Below, piece by piece: positions 15,816-19,090 of a DNA stretch of 19,090 nucleotides. Within the stretch, counting starts at the first letter, position 1, and each line of letters begins with the position of its first letter. Source of the stretch: Limnoraphis robusta CS-951 (GTDB taxonomy: Bacteria > Cyanobacteriota > Cyanobacteriia > Cyanobacteriales > Microcoleaceae); contig NZ_LATL02000143.1 of assembly GCF_000972705.2 (NCBI RefSeq), positions 1-19,090 on the forward strand. The letters are read 5' to 3'. The translations under genes were made by a program, and so were the position numbers. The notes under the pieces were generated by a model, which had not been told where the DNA came from, did no database searches, and saw only the letters and a program-made list of their open reading frames with translations.

Positions 15816-15936
15816 AAGTGGCTAAAAGGCACTTATTTCGGACTGGTTCGTGAGGCTTGCCCCAGGTCAGCATCCTACTGCTGGCACAACGCTCAGGAGA
15901 AGATTGCATAAGCTAGTACAAGCTAGCTGTATTATA
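15816..15936 (-). promoter_or_regulatory. Promoter and possibly structured leader of the receiver gene
   Basis: On the minus strand a perfect TATAAT lies at 15931-15936. The transcript from it would carry about 150 nt before the ATG at 15773. That leader can form a hairpin of seven pairs at 15866-15885 (CAGCA/TGCTG core, six-base loop) and another at 15816-15834 (AAGTG/CACTT). Between them lie G+C-rich unpaired runs unlike the AT-rich flanks. I cannot match it to a riboswitch class I know. The structures are read directly; a regulatory role is inference. Confidence 0.4.
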
Positions 15937-16003
15937 CACGATCTTTTAAAAGATTTAAATATTATTTTAGGATTGTATACAAACTGTTAGGAAGTTTAAA
16001 TTA

Positions 16004-16072
16004 ATGACACAGAAACGGGTGAGTTCAACGTCAAAATGTGATCAATCTGACCAGCTTGAGAAGATTAAATAA
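16004..16072 (+). CDS. Doubtful 22-aa ORF in a gene-free stretch (15937-16212)
   Basis: ATG at 16004 follows GGAAG with about 9 bp spacing and opens a 22-residue frame (MTQKRVSSTSKCDQSDQLEK and two more). A small hairpin (ATAAGTA/TACTTAT, 16069-16086) spans its stop, and a terminator-like hairpin follows at 16105. It may be a tiny gene, part of a small RNA, or chance. Nothing else in the 276 bp looks coding. Confidence 0.15.
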   Translation: MTQKRVSSTSKCDQSDQLEKIK

Positions 16073-16104
16073 GTATCAATACTTATCAAATTCTTCAAAG
16101 AATG

Positions 16105-16128
16105 AACTCAAGAACTTGGGTTGTTTTT
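16105..16128 (+). terminator. Terminator-like hairpin with no obvious gene upstream
   Basis: AACTCAAG (16105-16112) pairs with CTTGGGTT (16115-16122), including one G-T pair, followed by GTTTTT. It points along the plus strand, where the nearest annotated gene (the second DUF2294 protein) ends more than 700 bp upstream. Confidence 0.4.
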
Positions 16129-16212
16129 AAAGTGATTGAAACAGAAGTGGTTTATGTCTTTTCTGAAACTCAATTCAATCTGTATAATTTAAGAGAGTGA
16201 AATTTTCATCAG

Positions 16213-16243
16213 AAAAAAGGACCTAAAATGAATTAGATCCTTT
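16213..16243 (-). terminator. Intrinsic terminator of the CsbD gene
   Basis: On the minus strand AAAGGATCTAA pairs with TTAGGTCCTTT over 11 positions (one G-T), with a TTCATT-type loop, and runs into TTTTTT. It lies 39 bp after the CsbD stop codon. Confidence 0.8.
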
Positions 16244-16281
16244 CTGTCTTATGCAAAATCAGACGAAGCCTGCTGTGACCG

Positions 16282-16464
16282 TTAGTCTATTTTCTTTTTG
16301 ACTTCATCTTTCATGTTTTCAACAGTCTGTTGAAGTTGAGCCTCAGTTTGCTTGGCTTTTCCTTCGGCTTTGTCTTTGGGATCTCCGGTAAACTCTCCCA
16401 TCGCTTCTTGAGCTTTTCCTTCTAAATTTTTAGCGGTTGCTGCCACTCTATCTTCTAAACTCAT
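16282..16464 (-). CDS. CsbD family stress protein (cytoplasmic, 60 aa)
   Basis: This is a small, highly charged helical protein with the CsbD pattern: MSLEDRVAATAKNLEGKAQE, then MGEFTGDPKDKAEGKAKQTE, and a Lys-rich end (VKKKID). CsbD was first described as a sigma-B-dependent general stress protein of Bacillus; the biochemical role remains unclear. AGGAG stands about 10 bp before the ATG at 16464, and a strong intrinsic terminator follows the gene. It is divergent from an exported protein with a related repeat pattern; the shared 268-bp upstream region contains a large inverted repeat and a perfect palindrome that could control both. Confidence 0.9.
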   Translation of the reverse strand: MSLEDRVAATAKNLEGKAQEAMGEFTGDPKDKAEGKAKQTEAQLQQTVENMKDEVKKKID

Positions 16465-16544
16465 TTGTTAAATACTCCTAATTTAATCTTCTGTTTTACC
16501 GTTTTTTATCTAACTAAAACTATATCAAAAAATTTTAAAATAAT

Positions 16545-16642
16545 CACTCTATCTAGAGAGAGATTAAAAGGGGTTAAATTGACCAAAAATGTCCACAAAC
16601 CTCCAATTTAGTTCTCTCTAAAGAGTGAGGTCAATTGACCTC
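16545..16642. promoter_or_regulatory. Nested inverted repeat and 16-bp palindrome between the CsbD-type genes
   Basis: The outer arms, from CACTCT to AGAGAGAGA (16545-16563) and from TCTCTCTA to AAGAGTG (16613-16627), pair with a two-base bulge. The inner arms TAAATTG (16575-16581) and CAATTTA (16604-16610) pair perfectly. Next to them lies GAGGTCAATTGACCTC (16627-16642), a perfect palindrome whose half TTGACC also occurs at 16579-16584. The region lies between two divergent stress-type genes and could hold operators. No regulator can be named. Confidence 0.5.
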
Positions 16643-16732
16643 AAACCCGTTTATTCTGAAAGTGAAACGTTGGAACAAATATTCAACGATAAATACTGAA
16701 GCTGTTGTGAAATCAACAGAGGAGATTAAACT

Positions 16733-17125
16733 ATGAGATTTGCTCGTAAATTGCTTTTAAAATTTGGTGTTTTTGTATCATTAGCTGTATTTTGTTCAGG
16801 TTTACTAACCGCTTCATTTTTACCGGCTCAAGCCCTGAGTCTGAATACTTCTTCTATCTTAGCAACTAATTCTTCAATGGTAGACAATGTATTGGGAGAA
16901 GGTACAGCAAATAAAGTGGAAGGTAAAGCACGCCAAGCCGTCGGAGCAGCAGAACAAAATATGAAAGAAGCTCAAGCCAAAACTGAAGGTTCACTCAAAC
17001 AAACTCAAGGAAAAGCACAAGAAAATGTCGGCGACATCCAACGTCAAAGCAGCGAAGCCCACAATGATCTTGAAAGAACTTCTGATAATGTAGTTGATGC
17101 GGTTAAAGATTTCTTCGGACAGTAA
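16733..17125 (+). CDS. Exported CsbD-like protein (130 aa)
   Basis: A signal peptide is clear: basic start MRFARKLLLK, hydrophobic core GVFVSLAVFCSGLLTASF, and a cleavage site after LPAQA at about residue 34. The mature protein is helical and charged, with CsbD-like units: NKVEGKARQAVGAAEQ at about 60-75 and SLKQTQGKAQENVGDIQRQS at about 87-106. It ends in an amphipathic segment (VVDAVKDFFGQ). AGGAG precedes the ATG at 16733, and a terminator follows the gene. It is divergent from the cytoplasmic CsbD gene, suggesting a shared stress response inside and outside the membrane; that coupling is inference. The function is unknown. Confidence 0.75.
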   Translation: MRFARKLLLKFGVFVSLAVFCSGLLTASFLPAQALSLNTSSILATNSSMVDNVLGEGTANKVEGKARQAVGAAEQNMKEAQAKTEGSLKQTQGKAQENVGDIQRQSSEAHNDLERTSDNVVDAVKDFFGQ

Positions 17126-17174
17126 AACTGAGAAAGAATAGGTTTTAGTCTGAACTTTTGATGCGCTAATTTTT

Positions 17175-17197
17175 CCCAGGTTAAACCCTGGGATTTT
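17175..17197 (+). terminator. Intrinsic terminator after the exported CsbD-like gene
   Basis: CCCAGG (17175-17180) pairs with CCTGGG (17187-17192) around a TTAAAC loop, followed by ATTTT. It lies 50 bp after the stop codon. The T-run is short. Confidence 0.65.
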
Positions 17198-17240
17198 CGT
17201 TAAATATTCAAGAATAAATATTAGGAGGATTAAAATCATA

Positions 17241-18050
17241 ATGAAAGGGTTGAAAGGGAAAAATGTGTTAATCACTGGAGCTACTTCTGGAATAGGTCAG
17301 GCGATCGCTGTTCGCTTTGCAACAGAAGGGGCAAATGTAGCGATTAATTATCGGGGAAATCCTGAAAAAGTTCAAGATACAGAAGAAATGATTGATCAAG
17401 TTTGCAATCAAATTCGAGACTGTGGGGGTAAAGATATACCCGTCGAAGGTGATGTTTCTAACGAGCAAGATATTATCAGAATGTGTGGTGAAGTTGTCGA
17501 GAAATTGGGTAGTTTAGATATCTTAGTGAATAATGCGGGAATGCAAATCGCCGAAGCTTCTGATCAAGTAAAAACAGAGGATTTTGATCAAGTTATTTCG
17601 GTGAATCTCCGAGGTGCTTTTTTGTGTTCTCGGTCAGCGATTAAACAGTTTTTAAAACAGAATAATGGCGGTGTAATTATTAATGTTTCTAGTGTGCATG
17701 AGATTATTCCTCGACCTCAATATGTGAGTTATTCTATTAGTAAAGGGGGCATGGGAAACCTGACTAAAACGCTGGCTTTAGAATATGCGAGACATGGAAT
17801 TCGGGTTAATGCTATTGCACCGGGCGCAACGGCAACACCGATTAATTCTTGGTCAGAAGATGAGAAAAAAAGACAAGAAGTTGAACAGCATATTCCGATG
17901 GGACGAGTCGGAACGTCTGAAGAAATGGCTGCAATTACGGCTTTTTTGGCTTCTGATGATGCGTCTTATATTACGGGTCAAACTCTTTATATTGATGGCG
18001 GACTAACGCTGTATCCAAAGTTTATGGAACCTTGGTCAGCCGGAGAATAA
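17241..18050 (+). CDS. Short-chain dehydrogenase/reductase, glucose 1-dehydrogenase-like
   Basis: This is a 269-aa NAD(P)-dependent oxidoreductase of the classical SDR family. The cofactor motif TGATSGIG is at 12-19, with Arg38 in INYRG after the second strand, which favours NADP(H). NNAG is at 97-100 and Asn122 in SVNLRGAF. The catalytic Ser is at 150/151 in NVSSVHE, with Tyr164 and Lys168 in YSISK. The C-terminal ITGQTLYIDGG is normal. The segment SSVHEIIPRPQYVSYSISK resembles bacterial glucose 1-dehydrogenases, so a sugar or sugar-derived alcohol is a likely substrate, but substrate prediction in this family is unreliable. AGGAGG lies 12 bp before the ATG. The gene sits between two terminators and is therefore probably transcribed alone. 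Confidence 0.9.
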   Translation: MKGLKGKNVLITGATSGIGQAIAVRFATEGANVAINYRGNPEKVQDTEEMIDQVCNQIRDCGGKDIPVEGDVSNEQDIIRMCGEVVEKLGSLDILVNNAGMQIAEASDQVKTEDFDQVISVNLRGAFLCSRSAIKQFLKQNNGGVIINVSSVHEIIPRPQYVSYSISKGGMGNLTKTLALEYARHGIRVNAIAPGATATPINSWSEDEKKRQEVEQHIPMGRVGTSEEMAAITAFLASDDASYITGQTLYIDGGLTLYPKFMEPWSAGE

Positions 18051-18079
18051 ATGATTCAAAAATTTATGTTAATTTTATC

Positions 18080-18115
18080 GCCGGGTTTCTTGAAGAAATC
18101 AGGCTTATTTTTTTG
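18080..18115 (+). terminator. Intrinsic terminator after the dehydrogenase gene
   Basis: GCCGGGTTTCTT pairs with AAGAAATCAGGC (18080-18104), with one mismatch and one G-T pair, followed by a T-rich run (TTATTTTTTT). Confidence 0.75.
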
Positions 18116-18130
18116 ATTTTATAGAATAAA

Positions 18131-18156
18131 ACCACCAAGACACAGAGACACCAAGA
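18131..18156. repeat. ACCAAGACAC-type short tandem repeat
   Basis: The 26-bp stretch is made of near-repeats of ACCAAGACAC/GACACCAAGA. Similar heptamer-style CCAAGACA repeats are scattered between genes in many cyanobacteria and some other bacteria. It lies between the dehydrogenase terminator and the next small gene. Confidence 0.5.
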
Positions 18157-18283
18157 GATGACCCAGAAATCTCTCAGGAGAAAGAAGAAATTTATCTCAG
18201 GTCTTATTTAAAATAAGGATGAGGTTAAGTTGTTGATTTTTTGATGATTCCTCAATGGAGGTTAATCAAGGATGTGAGAGGCT

Positions 18284-18502
18284 ATGGAATACTTAAATCA
18301 GTCTGTTTTAAAGTTTTTTATTTGGATAGTAGCTGAGATTATCCTCAATTTTATCGGTCTTGATGACTTGGCTGATTACGGGGAGTTTGTTTTTGAAAGA
18401 AAGGTTCATATTCCTGAAACATTAATTGTTGAAATATCTATCAAAAATCACGTTGATTTTTGGAATCATTCAAATCACCGCATTCCCAGTTTTCGGATTT
18501 AA
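18284..18502 (+). CDS. Small conserved hypothetical protein (72 aa)
   Basis: A hydrophobic stretch at about residues 8-26 (VLKFFIWIVAEIILNFIGL) is followed by DDLADYGEFVFERK. This block looks like a small protein common in cyanobacteria that has no known function. The tail after about residue 45 is polar and may be strain-specific. The ATG at 18284 has AGAGG about 4 bp upstream. No neighbour suggests a role. The 211 bp after it, up to 18713, show no feature I can support other than AT-rich DNA and the next gene's ribosome binding site. Confidence 0.55.
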   Translation: MEYLNQSVLKFFIWIVAEIILNFIGLDDLADYGEFVFERKVHIPETLIVEISIKNHVDFWNHSNHRIPSFRI

Positions 18503-18713
18503 AATTAATTATTTTGTTAAAACTAAAGTCCAGCAATGGTAATTTGACTATTTTACAATTCCTTTAAATTTATCTAAATTATCTTTACAGAAGGGTAGTT
18601 CATGTAAAACTTGGAGAGTTTCACTAAACATACAGAACGTTATAGGCTAAGATGCACAACAGTAGGCTTCATCTCGACTACTCAAGATTTTGTTAGAGTT
18701 AGGAGATTATTTT

Positions 18714-19090
18714 ATGACTACTTTTAAACCGTTGTGCATCGCATTAACGGGAATATTGGCAGTGTCTATCCCTTTTCAAAAAGCACAAGCCGCGACTTTG
18801 TTTAGTGGTGTGGGTGACAATGCAGCAACCGCTTTTGCAGCGATGAAAGCCGCTATTGGTGGGTTGGATAATACCACTGCTATCGGCTCACAAATCGGCG
18901 GATTTCGCACGGTCAACTGGGATGGTGTATTATTAGATGGAACCGATTTTGGCGGCAATACTCAGGTGATCGTTCCTGATCAAGTGGTCGGTATTCCTGA
19001 AGATCGTTTTCTGTCTCGCGGTGCCTTGTATGATGATGTTTATATCGTCAGTGGCGATGGTTTAGAAAGCGTTAATTCCGGTGTGGCGGG
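18714..19090 (+). CDS. Exported protein, 5' part (runs off the window)
   Basis: This reading frame is open from the ATG at 18714 to the end of the window (125 codons seen). AGGAG lies at 18701-18705. The signal peptide is clear: MTTFKPLCIALTGILAVSIP, then a cleavage site after FQKAQA at about residue 26. The mature part reads ATLFSGVGDNAATAFAAMKA, then IGGFRTVNWDGVLLDGTDFG and FLSRGALYDDVYIVSGDG. I recall similar RxVNWDG...DGTDFGG sequences in secreted bacterial proteins, some with a C-terminal PEP-CTERM anchor. Whether such an anchor is present cannot be seen because the 3' end is missing. The function is unknown. Confidence 0.75.
   Translation, partial: MTTFKPLCIALTGILAVSIPFQKAQAATLFSGVGDNAATAFAAMKAAIGGLDNTTAIGSQIGGFRTVNWDGVLLDGTDFGGNTQVIVPDQVVGIPEDRFLSRGALYDDVYIVSGDGLESVNSGVA

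Noticed and set aside
16069..16103. Two small hairpins considered as a CRISPR-like or repeat array
   Set aside because: The arms are different sequences, there is no regular spacing and no cas gene is present.

Overview
The window is a piece of a cyanobacterial chromosome, most likely from a filamentous Oscillatoriales-type species. The evidence is frequent HIP1 octamers (GCGATCGC, about 13 copies spread along the window), a gene for the variable chain of ferredoxin-thioredoxin reductase (found in oxygenic phototrophs), an Rcp1-type response regulator, an ethylene-receptor-like histidine kinase, and several protein families best known from cyanobacteria. The species assignment is inference.

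Layout. (1) 1-3400: a DUF1361 membrane protein, an SbmA/BacA-type one-piece ABC transporter and a convergent DUF6464 protein. (2) 3561-5771: a YdcF/DUF218 envelope-protein gene split by a 1416-bp IS200/IS605 (IS608-type) element carrying only tnpB. Removing 4030-5445 restores one 264-codon reading frame, so both boundaries are fixed to the base: target TTAC on the left, TCAA at the right end. The tnpB gene itself carries a 43-bp palindromic repeat inserted in frame. (3) 5841-7332: a small conserved protein, ftrV, an exported protein and a degenerate tRNA-like sequence. (4) 7333-15773: a signalling island. On the minus strand lie a 947-aa ETR1-like multi-PAS kinase, an Rcp1-like receiver and two receiver-kinase hybrids. 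Divergent from these are a NarL-type regulator and a tandem pair of DUF2294/MpsC-like proteins, the second overlapping tail to tail with another receiver protein. (5) 15774-19090: a possible structured leader, a divergent pair of CsbD-type stress proteins (one cytoplasmic, one exported) around a large inverted repeat, a short-chain dehydrogenase, a small conserved protein and the start of an exported protein cut by the window end.

How the parts may work together (inference): the kinase cluster looks like one phosphorelay. The membrane kinase has the ligand residues of the copper/ethylene pocket (Cys73, His77), and its kinase core is of the phytochrome type that pairs with Rcp1-like receivers, one of which is encoded just downstream. 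The two hybrids and the stand-alone receiver could branch the signal. The only DNA-binding output encoded here is the divergent NarL-type regulator. The most distinctive finds are the base-precise, potentially reversible TnpB-element insertion with its predictable guide, the palindrome inside tnpB, and the Asp-to-Asn change in the ethylene-binding domain.
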